From contig CAWJKG010000004.1 in assembly GCA_963843365.1 (NCBI GenBank), positions 1 through 64,000 on the forward strand: a stretch of DNA of 64,000 nucleotides, written 5' to 3'. The position numbers were made by a program, and so were the translations under genes. This DNA comes from Bog-473 sp963843365 (GTDB lineage Bacteria > Actinomycetota > Acidimicrobiia > Acidimicrobiales > RAAP-2). Each line of letters begins with the position of its first letter. The stretch's first letter is position 1. Below, one piece after another: positions 9,837 to 18,535 of the stretch. Under the pieces are notes generated by a model. That model ran no database searches and had not been told where the DNA came from. It was given only the letters and a program-made list of their open reading frames with translations.

Positions 9837-10810
9837 TGTTCGACGGCTTTGCTGACGTGTGGACTCCGGTGGTCCCAGCGACCCAGCTTCGCTCCCGGCC
9901 GCTGGGGCTCCACCTGGCGGGTGAGCCGGTGGTCCTGTTTCGGCACGCCTCCGGGGTGGGTGCTCTCATCGACCGTTGCCCCCACCGAGGCGTGAAACTG
10001 TCCCTGGGGCGGTGCTGCCCGACGGATGCCTGGAGTGCCCCTTTCATGCCTGGAGCTTCGACGCGCAGGGCGCCAACCGCCGTGTCCCCCTGAACCCGGA
10101 TGCCAAGCGGGAGCGCTTGTCTGCTCTTGCCCTTCCGGTTCGCGAGATGGGTGGCCTGATCTGGGTCTACACCGGGGTGGGGGCCTCCCCAGCAGAGCCG
10201 GTGGTGCCCGATGGGCTGACCCGGGACGACTGCGCCGGACCTACCTGGCAGTTGAGTGGAAGGCGCACTGGAGCCGGGCAATGGAGAACATGCTCGACTC
10301 GCCTCACGTGCCGTTCCTGCATGCCAGGACAATCGGGCGCTTCGTCCGCCCGCTGCTCAAGCCCGACTCAAAGATGGAGATCGAGTGGGAGGAGACCGAC
10401 TTCGGTGGCCGGACCCGAGCGACCATCGACGGGAAGGCGAATTCCGGGGCGTGGCTCGACTTCTACGCGCCTAACATCATGGTGCTGCACATCCCCATCC
10501 CCGCCGGCTGATCCGGATGCACGCCATCTGCGCACCCATCGGGCCGCGAGCGGTGCGAATAATCATCGTCGGGGCGCGCTCGTTCGCCCGGTTCCCGCCG
10601 CTGAACCTCTACTTCAATCACTACAATGCGCGGATCGCGCGCGAGGATCAGGCGGTGGTGGAGTCGTCCGACCCGGTGGAGGTGCCACCGCCTGCCGAGG
10701 AGCTCTCCGTCGCGACCGACCGCGCCACCCTCCGCTTTCGAAAGTACTACTACGAGCACCTCAAGCGCCCGAGGCCATCCGGCGGCCCTCTTCGGCAGGC
10801 CTCGAGCTGA
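9837..10810 (+). CDS. Rieske non-heme iron oxygenase, alpha subunit type, frameshifted
   Basis: Aromatic-ring or pheophorbide-type mono/dioxygenase. The Rieske [2Fe-2S] ligands are C-P-H in CPHRGVKLSLG and C-x2-H in CPFHAWSFDAQG. The mononuclear iron site is seen in ENMLDSPHVPFLH, the N-x3-D-x2-H-x4-H pattern of the family. Breaks lie near 10015, 10245 and 10510. The C-terminal part contains FPPLNLYFNHYN and ends LRQASS. About 320 residues, which fits the single-component (VanA/PaO-like) class. No ferredoxin or reductase gene is adjacent. It lies directly downstream of the sigma/anti-sigma pair and may be in the same operon. Confidence 0.8.
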
Positions 10811-10867
10811 CCTCCCACCGGAAGCCGCAGCTTGACCTCACCCTCAGCCTCCGATCCGAGTCGTCTC

Positions 10868-12164
10868 ATGAGTCATCATCGGATGCCCACTTGTCTCCGG
10901 ACCTGGTACCTCGCCAGGTGCTTTGCTTCGGCTGTCTCGGTGGCCGGGCTGTCAGCGTGCTCGGGAGTGGCTGCCGGGCACACCAGCTCCCGGAGGGTCC
11001 ACGTCGCTCAACTCCGCAACCGGAGCGGGAACGACGGGCCGACGTCAACCTCCTCCAGCTCCGCGGGGCCCTCGAACCCGACGTCCTCCTCGACGCCGCC
11101 ACGACGGCGTCTTCGACCGGCACCTCGGGGTCCTCTTCTGCGAGCGCGTTCGCATCGAGCCTCGGCGGTGGCTCGGGCACAGGGACCACCGGCTCCGAGA
11201 GCTCAGGCTCGAGCAGCTCAGGCTCGAGCAGCTCAGGCTCGAGCAGCTCCCGGTCAACCGACGGGGGGACGAGCAGTGGGTGCAGTCCTCGAATCCAGTG
11301 GCGCTGGTCCGTACGCCTACGCGGAGGCGGACGACAGCACCGTTTCGTCTCTCTCAGGCGACACCGTCCCCCTCCACTACGCCTACCCTAAGCGGGCCCG
11401 AGCCCTGGACCCTATCCGGTGATCGTGATCGCGCCCGGTTTCGAGATCCCCGCCAATCAGTACTACGTGTATGCCGAATGGCTGGCCGGCTTTGGCTACA
11501 TCGCCATCGTCGACAACTACCCCCAGAGCCTTTGCGCCAGACCACGTCGCCGCGGCTGAGGACTCTCAGCGCCGCGCTCGACTGGGCGTCGACCGCGAAC
11601 ACCACCAGCTCAAGCGCCCTGTTCGGGCTCGTCGACCTCAGTCTGGCCGGCGTGAGCGGCCACTCGCTCGGCGGAAAGCTGTCCATCTTGGCGCTCTCGA
11701 TGGACACCCGTTTCAAGGCCAGCCTGCTCCTGGATCCCGTGGATGGCTCGATGAGCTGCTCCGCCCACTCTGCCCCGACGCCATCTCGGTGCTGCCGCTG
11801 CCCGTACCGATTATTCCTCGGGGAGACGCTCGATGAGACCGGGGCCCTCCAAGCCTGCGCTCCACCCAATGAGAATTACCTGACCCTGTACCAAGCGGCC
11901 AGCAGCCCAAGCCTTGCGGTGACCCTCGCCGGCGCGGGCCACATGAGCTTCGTGGAGAGCATCTCCGCCTGCGGCCTGGTCTGCGAGCTGTGTCAGACGC
12001 CCACCGCCCCTCAGACGCAGGTGATTGGCATCGCCGAGGCCTACCTGGTTGCCTTCTACCAGCGTTACCTCCGGGGACTCACTGGCTACGACACGTACCT
12101 GACCGGCTCGGCCGCGCAGTCGCAATATGTCGCCACGGGCGAGGCGACGATTCAGTCCAAGTAG
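10868..12164 (+). CDS. Lipoprotein alpha/beta hydrolase with Ser/Gly-rich linker, frameshifted
   Basis: A probable surface or periplasmic esterase. The N-terminus MSHHRMPTCLRTWYLARCFA leads into a lipobox (AGLSAC), so Cys-lipidation is expected. A long Ser/Thr/Gly linker follows, spread over three frames. The hydrolase core has GPYPVIVIAPGFEIPANQY, VDNYPQ, nucleophile motif AGVSGHSLGGK, LLLDPVDG with a probable acid, and a candidate His in AGAGHMSF. The C-terminal part has several Cys (ACGLVCELC). The chlorophyllase/dienelactone-hydrolase-like class is the best fit. The architecture resembles Myxococcota lipoproteins. Breaks lie near 10980, 11040, 11095, 11285, 11400 and 11540. Confidence 0.72.
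11200..11249 (+). repeat. 15-bp tandem repeat, three copies, coding Ser/Gly linker
   Basis: The unit agctcaggctcgagc occurs three times without mismatch from 11200, plus a partial fourth copy. Each unit encodes Ser-Ser-Gly-Ser-Ser in the linker of the lipoprotein hydrolase. Unit length is a multiple of three, so slippage would lengthen or shorten the linker without breaking the frame. Confidence 0.9.
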
Positions 12165-12925
12165 GAGCCGAGTGCCCCGTGACGCGCTCGTGGCGTGCGC
12201 ATCGGTTTGCCGGGTGATGCCGAAAAGGGTGATGGGCGGATTGGGTGTTCGGCGGCCACTCGATTCCAGCCCAAATAGAAGGGTCCCGCCCCTTCGCAGG
12301 AGCGGGACCCGGACGCCTCTGGCGGTCAACCGCCGTCAGCGCATTCGCGCCAACCAAAGGGTCAGTTCCAGGTCGGTTGCTTTCACTCAAGTGGATGTCT
12401 CAATCGTGTTTGCGGACCTCCTTTGGTGAGCGACGCCCCAATCCGCGAGGCGTCATTGCCGGCAGCGACCAAGAGGCGGTCGCCCCGGAAGGCGAGAAAG
12501 AACGAGCAGGACTTCGCGGCGCCTGCTCAATCGGGACAGACCCGTCGAGTGGGCCGGCGAAGGGGAGAAAGGCAATCGGTGAACGGTTCATGGCCAACCT
12601 CAGCCAGTGCTCGAATCGATTACGGGCCAATTCTTAAGACGCCGTTTCGAACTGTCAAGCGGCCCCGCGCATTCCCGGCTTGCAACGGATCTCGGTCGGG
12701 GAGGAGCGTCATTCAGACTGGCCTGCGGACTTCTCCCGAGTCCAAGCGGGAGGAGGTCAAGCCGAGGACCATTGAGGTCAAGGTCCAGGCTAGTCGGAAG
12801 CGGCGGCACCGTTGGCTTTTCGCGGGTTCGACGGCGGGAATGAGCGGCCGGTGGGCGTTTCGGGATTTCGAAAGGCGGGTAACCGCCGGCTCATCGCGGC
12901 CGGCCCATGTGGAGGTGAGCGGACG
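12165..12925. other. Long gap without a recognisable gene
   Basis: All frames were examined and none has a known motif or credible start with a Shine-Dalgarno sequence. The only structured element is the hairpin at 12281-12310. Open frames from 12400 to 12630 on both strands have unbiased, arginine/serine/proline-rich composition typical of chance frames in GC-rich DNA. A second block boundary may lie here, since neighbours on the two sides differ in style. Confidence 0.45.
12281..12310 (+). terminator. Hairpin terminator-like sequence after the lipoprotein gene
   Basis: gggtcccgc (12281-12289) and gcgggaccc (12302-12310) form a perfect 9-bp stem with a 12-base loop, about 117 bases after the lipoprotein stop. 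No T-run follows, so it may be a weak or bidirectional terminator. Confidence 0.6.
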
Positions 12926-13811
12926 ATGGCGGCTCCGTTGCGGATCGTCGGGATCCTTGATGAGAGGCTGGGGAGATGGCCGGCGCGCTGGGCTCGGTCG
13001 ATGTCCGGGTGGCGCCCACCCCGTTGGCGGCGGCCAAGCTGATGACCGAGGTCAGACCCGACGTGCTGGTCATCAATGGACTCGAAACCTGGCAGTGCGA
13101 GTGGTTCGCCGCCTCCGGCCCGATCGCCGGCCGGGCACCGTCGTCGTCGGACCGCGGCCCTGGTGCGAGGCAGATGAATGGATGGATGCAGCCCGGAAGC
13201 AGGACGAGGCTGCGGCGCGGGTGCGCATCGCGCATGAGCGGGGCCGAGCCCGGCGAGCAACGGCACGTCGAGCGCTGGCCGACCCCCTGACCGCATTGCC
13301 CAACCGGCGCGCCCTGGTCGTGGAGTTGCTGGCTCAGGTGCGACGCGTCCGCCGGCAGGGTGGAGCCGTCTCCCTGGTGCTGATCGACCTCGACTCGTTC
13401 AAGGCGGTGAACGACCTCCAGGGGCACGCGGCAGGTGATGCACTGCTGCGGCGGGTCGGGGCAACGCTGCGTCGGGCGACGCGCGGAAACGGAACTGCGG
13501 GGCATCGGCGGAGACAATTCGCGGCGCTGATCGCGGCGATCGAGAGGATGCGTCCGATGCCGCGCGTCGACTCCAGGAGGCGCTGGCCAGGGCAGGCATC
13601 TCCGCCAGCGTGGGTAGCGCGACGTGGGCTCGCGACCGGAGCCTTCGGGACCTGTATCGGGAGGCGGACGCGCGTCTCCGAGCAAACAAGCGGGAGCGGC
13701 AGGCAGGTCTCCCCGTTCGGTCAGAGGGTCGCCGCCCCGACCGCCGGCGTCGCCGGAGCGTCCGAGGAGGAATTCGCCGCCAAGAAGAGCGAACTGTTGA
13801 ACCGCATCTGA
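12926..13811 (+). CDS. Receiver-like plus GGDEF domain protein, frameshifted
   Basis: Probable diguanylate cyclase. ATG 12926 follows gaggtgag. A receiver-like N-terminal domain reads LRIVGILDERLG, VDVRVAPTPLAAAKLMTEVRPDVLVINGLETW and TVVVGPRPWCEADEWMDAARK. The usual phospho-acceptor Asp position looks like Asn (VING). The GGDEF domain has DPLTALPNRRALVVELL, SLVLIDLDSFKAVNDLQGHAAGDALLRRVG and, after a shift, ELRGIGGD followed by FAALI. Restoring one base there gives an intact GGDEF. The end in one frame reads SEEEFAAKKSELLNRI, like a SHOCT C-terminus, but whether that belongs to this protein is uncertain. Breaks lie near 12970, 13130, 13485, 13515 and 13560. Confidence 0.65.
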
Positions 13812-13846
13812 ACGCCGACCGCATCCGAAAACCAGGAGTGAGCCCC

Positions 13847-14107
13847 ATGCACGCGCACATCGTCCACGTCGAATTCAGCGATGCGGAGGCCATCGGCCGC
13901 GACCTCGAAGACGTCATTCCCCACCTGAAGGTCGCCCCGGGCTTCGTGGCCGGGTACTGGATCCGCCTCGACGGTTCCCATGCCACCTCGGTCGTCGTGT
14001 TCGAGACGGAGGACCAGGCCCGCGCCACCACGCCCCCCGTCGGCTCGAGCATGCGGGGCGTGACGGTGACCAGCGTCGAAGTGGGTGAGGTGGTCGGCAG
14101 CGCCTGA
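13847..14107 (+). CDS. Small ABM-like (dimeric alpha/beta barrel) protein
   Basis: An 86-residue protein starting at ATG 13847, eight bases after an aggag. The pattern MHAHIVHVEF, VIPHLKVAPGFVAGYWIRLDG, SVVVFETEDQARA and VTSVEVGEVV is that of antibiotic-biosynthesis-monooxygenase-like proteins common in actinobacteria. These form dimeric ferredoxin-like barrels. No cofactor or substrate residue can be assigned. It is intact, unlike the genes to its left, and ends 22 bases before the convergent membrane protein gene. Confidence 0.65.
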   Translation: MHAHIVHVEFSDAEAIGRDLEDVIPHLKVAPGFVAGYWIRLDGSHATSVVVFETEDQARATTPPVGSSMRGVTVTSVEVGEVVGSA

Positions 14108-14129
14108 GGTCTCCCTGCCCCCCGGCCGG

Positions 14130-15674
14130 TCAGCGAGTGAGGCTGAGGATCTGGCGGGTGCGGGCTGGGGACGAGCGGTAGACGGACCAGGTGCCATACG
14201 TGGTGACGGCAGTGGCCAGCTTGCGGACGGAGGCCGGAACGTCGTAGCCCACCCAATAGACGGTCGAGTCGCGCAGCGCGGAGTCCGCAGCCTGTCCGCT
14301 GGGCGGCGGGACGATCATGGCGCCCCCGCTGTACCACCGCGCCACGGAGTGGGCGTCGTGGTACCAGTAGCGATTCGACGCAGGGAGACTGACGATGGCG
14401 CACGTGGCGGGCGGGCAGGTCCACCCCAGTGCTCGCAGCCCCTGCGCCTCCTGATCCTGCACGCGGACCGCGTGGGCGGTGGGGAAGAAGGCGTCGAGAC
14501 GCCACGGCAGCCACCACTGGGGGAGGGCCAGGAAGCCCACCAACAGCACGACGGCCACGCCGCACACGACCGGGAGTGCCCGTGGTGACGCCGCCACCAG
14601 GCCTCCTGTCAGCACGGCCAGCAACGGCAGGAAGGCCAGCACATAGCCGGGCTTCCCGAGTTGCACCACGAAGTACGTGAAGGCGTAGGGAACGAACCAG
14701 GCGCCGAGGACCCAGCGTGCCGGAACGCCGATCCTCCGGCGGACATGGGCTGCCGGCGTGCGCGCACCCGTCCCGGTCGCACGCCTCCGGAAGGCGAGCA
14801 CGACGACGACCGCGCAGGGCAGTGCGATCATGAACGTGGCGGCCAGGGCCACCTCCACGTTGAACACCGCATTGTGGACCGACGCCCCGTACAACAGCGA
14901 CGTGCGCTTCCCCTGGGAGCGGTACAGGTTCTCGCTCGCCTGCCAGTAGGCGTGCCAGCCGCCGCTCTTGCTCACCATGGGAATGCCCCAGGCCGCCACG
15001 ATGGCCGCGGCGATGAGCAATCCGACGATGACCGCGCGTGCCGGAGGCCGGCCCAGGACGACGCCGACCACGCAGGTCGGCAGCATCAAGATGAGCATGG
15101 TGGGTCGGAAGCCCCCGCCTATGGCCAGCACAGGCAGGAGGAGGAGCGCACTCGCGGCGTCGGCCCGTCGAGCCGTCCGGTGGGCCAGCAGGGCCACCAC
15201 GGCGGCGAGCGCGGCTTCGGTGAGATAGACCGCGACGATGTCGGCGTAATAGAGGAAGAGCGGGGTCGCCAGAACGATCACCGAGGCGATCGCTCCGGCG
15301 CGCGGGCCGAACATCTCGCGCCCGAGGAAGTAGGTCGCCACCAGCGTGGCCACGGCGGCGAGCGCGGCCACCACCAGGTAGGCACTGAGGATCGATCCGG
15401 TCCACGTGAAGAGATGGGCCGCCAGGACGACGAGGGGATAGCCCGGGGGGTGGGGACTGTCGGTCACCACCGTGTAGTGCTGCACCCCGCGGGCGAGATT
15501 GATGGAGTCCGTGTCGGTGAAGGTGTGTGCGTGCGTGGCCAGCGCCACTCCCACGACGGCGACCGCCCCGAGCCCGCAAACGGCCAAGCCGATCCACCGG
15601 CCCGCCGCGGCCGAACCCGCGCGGAAGTGGGGCTCGCTCGATGCGGCCTCCATTCGGTCGGCCCCGACCGCCAT
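14130..15674 (-). CDS. Polytopic GT-C glycosyltransferase (protein O-mannosyltransferase-like)
   Basis: About 514 residues with roughly ten membrane helices. The first loop holds ATHAHTFTDTDSINLARG (the Asp pair expected for GT-C catalysis) and then DSPHPPGYPLVVL, a motif typical of DUF2723-type enzymes. Further helices include ILSAYLVVAALAAVATLVATYFLG and ALPVVCGVAVVLLVGFLALP. The C-terminal part is a soluble domain (ATCAIVSLPASNRYWYHD). ATG 15674 is preferred over 15737 because it removes an implausible leader. Transfer of a polyprenyl-linked sugar to a protein or glycan is expected, and the acceptor is unknown. It is divergent from the Cys-ribbon gene at 15749. Confidence 0.7.
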   Translation of the reverse strand: MAVGADRMEAASSEPHFRAGSAAAGRWIGLAVCGLGAVAVVGVALATHAHTFTDTDSINLARGVQHYTVVTDSPHPPGYPLVVLAAHLFTWTGSILSAYLVVAALAAVATLVATYFLGREMFGPRAGAIASVIVLATPLFLYYADIVAVYLTEAALAAVVALLAHRTARRADAASALLLLPVLAIGGGFRPTMLILMLPTCVVGVVLGRPPARAVIVGLLIAAAIVAAWGIPMVSKSGGWHAYWQASENLYRSQGKRTSLLYGASVHNAVFNVEVALAATFMIALPCAVVVVLAFRRRATGTGARTPAAHVRRRIGVPARWVLGAWFVPYAFTYFVVQLGKPGYVLAFLPLLAVLTGGLVAASPRALPVVCGVAVVLLVGFLALPQWWLPWRLDAFFPTAHAVRVQDQEAQGLRALGWTCPPATCAIVSLPASNRYWYHDAHSVARWYSGGAMIVPPPSGQAADSALRDSTVYWVGYDVPASVRKLATAVTTYGTWSVYRSSPARTRQILSLTR

Positions 15675-15748
15675 ACACGGGGAAGTATCGCAGGACGGCG
15701 GGACGCTGACGAATAGCGGGGCAAGGGCTCCGCGCACAGCGGACTACC

Positions 15749-16003
15749 GTGGGACCCGTGGGCGCCCCTCGATACCGCTGTGACGGCTGCGGCAACGTGA
15801 CCCGCTTCGACGTCACCATTTCGCAGAAGACCAAGGCCTTCCACCACTACACCGTGGGCGGGGAGCTCGAGGTCGAGGACGAGGAGGTGCTCGTCCGCAC
15901 CGTCGACGAGGTCGTGTGCCGCTGGTGCGGCCACGGGAACAGCGTGGTCGAGATCAGCGGCGAGGAGCTGGTGCAGCCGGGCGAGTCGTCGAAGGTTTCG
16001 TGA
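15749..16003 (+). CDS. Small zinc-ribbon-like protein
   Basis: About 84 residues starting at GTG 15749 (or GTG 15758). Two Cys pairs, RYRCDGCGN near residue 10 and CRWCGHGN near residue 63, could form one Zn ribbon. The middle is beta-rich and acidic (YTVGGELEVEDEEVLVRTVDEVV). It is likely a small cytoplasmic protein. Its stop overlaps the GTG start of the thioredoxin-like gene (GTGA at 16000), suggesting coupled translation. I do not recognise a named family. Confidence 0.6.
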   Translation: MGPVGAPRYRCDGCGNVTRFDVTISQKTKAFHHYTVGGELEVEDEEVLVRTVDEVVCRWCGHGNSVVEISGEELVQPGESSKVS

Positions 16004-16485
16004 GCGAGCCGCCGGCCGACATTCTGCGCCGGCTCCGGCCGATCCCCACCTACACGGACCACCCCGCCGCCACGCCCCACGACGTCGTCGGCGTCACTGC
16101 CGACGGCGTCGACTGCCGGATCGAGGTGGTGGAGGCCGCCGCGCCGGTTCTGCTCCTCTTCCTCTCGGCGGACTGCCTCGGCTGCCGCGACCTGTGGGAG
16201 GGCCTGCGCGCCCTGCACGCCGGTCTCGCCGGCGCCGCCCGCCTGGTCGTGGTGACGCGCAGCCCGGGGGAGGAGCGCGCCGAGGCCGTCGCCGCGCTGG
16301 CCGGCGACGCGCCGGGCCTCGAGGGCATCGACCTCGTCATGAGCAGCCAGGCCTACCGGGACTACCGGGTGGGCGGCCCGCCCTTCCTCAGCGTCGCCGC
16401 CGCCGACGGCGTGCGCACCGAGAGCGTGGCCTGGGGCGTGGAGCAGACGTTGCAGACCGCCCTGCGATCCCTGCCGAGCCGGTAG
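16000..16485 (+). CDS. Thioredoxin-fold protein with CxxC
   Basis: About 161 residues. A thioredoxin-like core is suggested by VLLLFLSADCLGCRDLWEGL, a strand followed by C-L-G-C at the start of a helix, then ARLVVVTRSPGEE and a cis-Pro-like segment YRVGGPPFLSVAAADG. No signal peptide is seen, so it is probably cytoplasmic. The redox partner is unknown. GTG 16000 overlaps the upstream stop. It could be a peroxiredoxin/MauD-like reductase component. Confidence 0.65.
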   Translation: MSEPPADILRRLRPIPTYTDHPAATPHDVVGVTADGVDCRIEVVEAAAPVLLLFLSADCLGCRDLWEGLRALHAGLAGAARLVVVTRSPGEERAEAVAALAGDAPGLEGIDLVMSSQAYRDYRVGGPPFLSVAAADGVRTESVAWGVEQTLQTALRSLPSR

Positions 16486-16546
16486 CGGCGGTGCCCACTG
16501 TCACACCCCTCCGGCATGCTGTCCCCCAAAAGAGAGGGACAACGTC

Positions 16547-16855
16547 ATGCCGACTTCCAGGGTCACGACTGCCAGCGTCGCGAAGGCAACGGTCACCGAG
16601 GGTTCCAACGTCACGCCGCTGCGCGGGGAGCCCGAATCCGGCCCCGAAGCCGCGCCCGAAGCGGCGCTCACCATCGAGTGCGACTGCTGCACGCTGCGCA
16701 ACACCGACGCCTGTGACGACTGCGTCGTCAGCTACGTGCTCGGGCGCGAGCCCGACGACGCGGTGGTCATCGACGCCGACGAGGCGCGCGCCATGCGGAT
16801 GCTCGAGCGCGCCGGGCTGCTGCCGACCCTTCGCTTCAGCACCCAGACCGGCTGA
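16547..16855 (+). CDS. Small Cys-rich protein, actinobacterial conserved hypothetical
   Basis: 102 residues, ATG 16547 preceded by an agagaggga Shine-Dalgarno region. A disordered Thr/Glu/Pro N-terminus is followed by ECDCCTLRNTDACDDCVVSY, five Cys arranged C-x-C-C-x7-C-x2-C, then a conserved-looking helical tail DEARAMRMLERAGLLPTLRF. The cluster could bind zinc or an Fe-S centre. I recall similar small proteins in actinobacteria but know no function. A strong hairpin follows directly. Confidence 0.7.
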   Translation: MPTSRVTTASVAKATVTEGSNVTPLRGEPESGPEAAPEAALTIECDCCTLRNTDACDDCVVSYVLGREPDDAVVIDADEARAMRMLERAGLLPTLRFSTQTG

Positions 16856-16860
16856 GCACC

Positions 16861-16884
16861 GGCGCGCCCTTTCGCGGGCGCGCC
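16861..16884 (+). terminator. Strong GC hairpin after the Cys-rich gene
   Basis: ggcgcgccc (16861-16869) and gggcgcgcc (16876-16884) form a perfect 9-bp stem with loop tttcgc, six bases after the stop of the Cys-rich gene and 20 before the pimB start. There is no T-run, as is usual in high-GC actinobacteria. Confidence 0.75.
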
Positions 16885-16903
16885 GTCGTCCCGGTGAGTC
16901 GCG

Positions 16904-18048
16904 GTGAAGCGCCACCTTCTCGTCACGAACGACTTCCCGCCCAAGGTCGGCGGCATCCAGAACTACCTCTGGAACCTGTGGAGCCGGCTCGATCCGTCCT
17001 CGTTCGCCGTGCTCACCGCGTCGTCGGACGACGATGCCGCGGCCTTCGACGCCGCCCAGGCCGCACGCGGCATCCACATCGACCGCGTGCCCGGCCCGAT
17101 CCTGTTCTTCCCCACGCCCGACGCGCGCGGGCGGTGCAGGCCGCGGTCCGGGCCCACGAGGTCGACCTGGTCCTGCTGGACCCCGCCCTCCCGCTCGGCC
17201 TGCTCGGCCCGCACCTCGACGTCCCCTACGGCGTCGTCCTGCACGGGGCCGAGGTGACCGTGCCCGGGCGCCTGCCCGGCTCGCGGGCGGCGCTGGCCCG
17301 GGTGCTGCGCCAGGCGCGGCTCGTGGTGTCGGCCGGCAGCTATCCGGCCGCCGAGGCCCGTCGCGTCGTGCCGGACCTGGCGGCGTCGCTGGTGGAGATC
17401 CCGCCCGGTGTCGACACCGGCGGCATCGTGCCGCTCAAGGCGGCGGAGCGCCGGGCCGCCCGGGCGCGGCTCGGGCTCCCCGTCACCGGACCGCTGCTCA
17501 CCAGCGTGAGCCGGCTCGTGCCCCGCAAGGGCATGGACGTGCTCATCGAGGCGGCCAACCGGCTGGCGCCGTCGTACCCGGACCTGGTGGTCGCCATCGC
17601 GGGGGACGGGCGGGAGCTGGCCCACCTGCGCCGCCTGGCCGAGCGCAGTCCGGTGGCGGTGCACGTGCTGGGCCGCGTCAGCCAGGAGGACCGGGCCGCC
17701 CTCCTCGGCGCGGCCGACGTCTTCGTCATGGCCTGCCGCAACCGCTGGCTCGGGCTGGAGCAGGAGGGCTTCGGGATCGTCTTCGTCGAGGCGGCGGCCG
17801 CCGGCGTGGCCCAGGTGGCCGGGGACAGCGGCGGGGCCTCCGAGGCCGTCGTCGACGGGGTGACGGGCCTGGTCGTGCGGGACCCGGGCAACCCCGGTGC
17901 GGTGGCGGAGGTCCTGCGGAGCCTGCTGGCGGACCCCACTCGCCGGCGCAGAATGGGCCGGGCGGCCCGATCTAGGGTGCAGGAGTCCTTCGACAACGAC
18001 GTTCTCGCTTCTAGGCTGGCCGAGGCGCTGGCCGGAGTGACAATCTGA
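16904..18048 (+). CDS. pimB: PimB-type phosphatidylinositol mannoside mannosyltransferase (GT4), one frameshift
   Basis: Adds a second mannose from GDP-mannose to phosphatidylinositol monomannoside at the inner membrane face. The N-terminal Rossmann domain starts LLVTNDFPPKVGGIQNYLW with the GGIQ loop typical of PimB. VVLHGAEVTVPGRLPGSR and PPGVDTGG follow. The C-terminal domain has SVSRLVPRKGMDVLI, the CRNRWLGLEQEGFGIVFVEA nucleotide-sugar motif near residue 280 and QVAGDSGGASEAV. About 380 residues. One base is missing or extra near 17130. GTG start. Five downstream genes follow with little spacing. Confidence 0.85.
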
Positions 18049-18091
18049 CGCAGCGCCGTGCCGGCAGCAACGACAGGAAGGAAGCACCGAC

Positions 18092-18535
18092 GTGGCCGAT
18101 CAAGCCACAGAGAACATCTCGGTCGCAGCACCCCCTGAGCGCTGCTTTGCCGTGGCGGCCGACCTCGAGCGCTACCCCGAGTGGGCGGCGGACATCAAAG
18201 AGGTCGAGATCAAGGAGCGTGACGACCAGGGCCGCCCGTCGCTCGTCACCTTCCGGGCCGCCGCCTTCGGGCGCAGCACCAGCTACACCCTGGCCTACGA
18301 CTACGGCGAGGCCCCCCACGTCCTGGCCTGGAAGCTCACCCAGGGCGACATCACGACCAAGTTGGACGGCAGCTACGTGTTCGATCCCGGCGAGGGTGGG
18401 GGCACGGACGTCACCTACCACCTCGAGGCCGAGCTGCGGGTGCCCATCCCCGGCTTCATCAAGATGCGCGCCACCAGCCGCATCATGGCCACCGCGATGC
18501 GGGAGCTGAAGGCGCGGGTCGAGTCGACCTCGTGA
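18092..18535 (+). CDS. SRPBCC (START-fold) protein, polyketide cyclase/dehydrase-like
   Basis: 147 residues, GTG 18092 after ggaaggaagc. The fold is suggested by ATENISVAAPPERCFAVAAD, LERYPEWAADIKEVEI, a hydrophobic strand series and a long C-terminal helix (ATSRIMATAMRELKARV). This type binds hydrophobic ligands such as lipids or isoprenoids. It sits between pimB and a ROK kinase, and its stop overlaps the kinase start as GTGA, so the three are probably one operon. A lipid-related role is possible but not shown. Confidence 0.75.
   Translation: MADQATENISVAAPPERCFAVAADLERYPEWAADIKEVEIKERDDQGRPSLVTFRAAAFGRSTSYTLAYDYGEAPHVLAWKLTQGDITTKLDGSYVFDPGEGGGTDVTYHLEAELRVPIPGFIKMRATSRIMATAMRELKARVESTS

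Noticed and set aside
12400..12925. Open frames on both strands in the gap before the GGDEF gene
   Set aside because: They have no Shine-Dalgarno, no family motif and a composition typical of chance frames.
13500..13530. GGDEF read as a degenerate GGDN motif
   Set aside because: One missing base after GGA GAC restores GGD-E-F-A-A-L in the downstream frame, and the gene has other indels.
13399..15834. An 800-residue minus-strand frame covering the PMT-like gene and the GGDEF gene
   Set aside because: The composition is a frame-shadow type, and the true minus-strand gene in another frame has clear membrane helices and the DSPHPPGYP motif.
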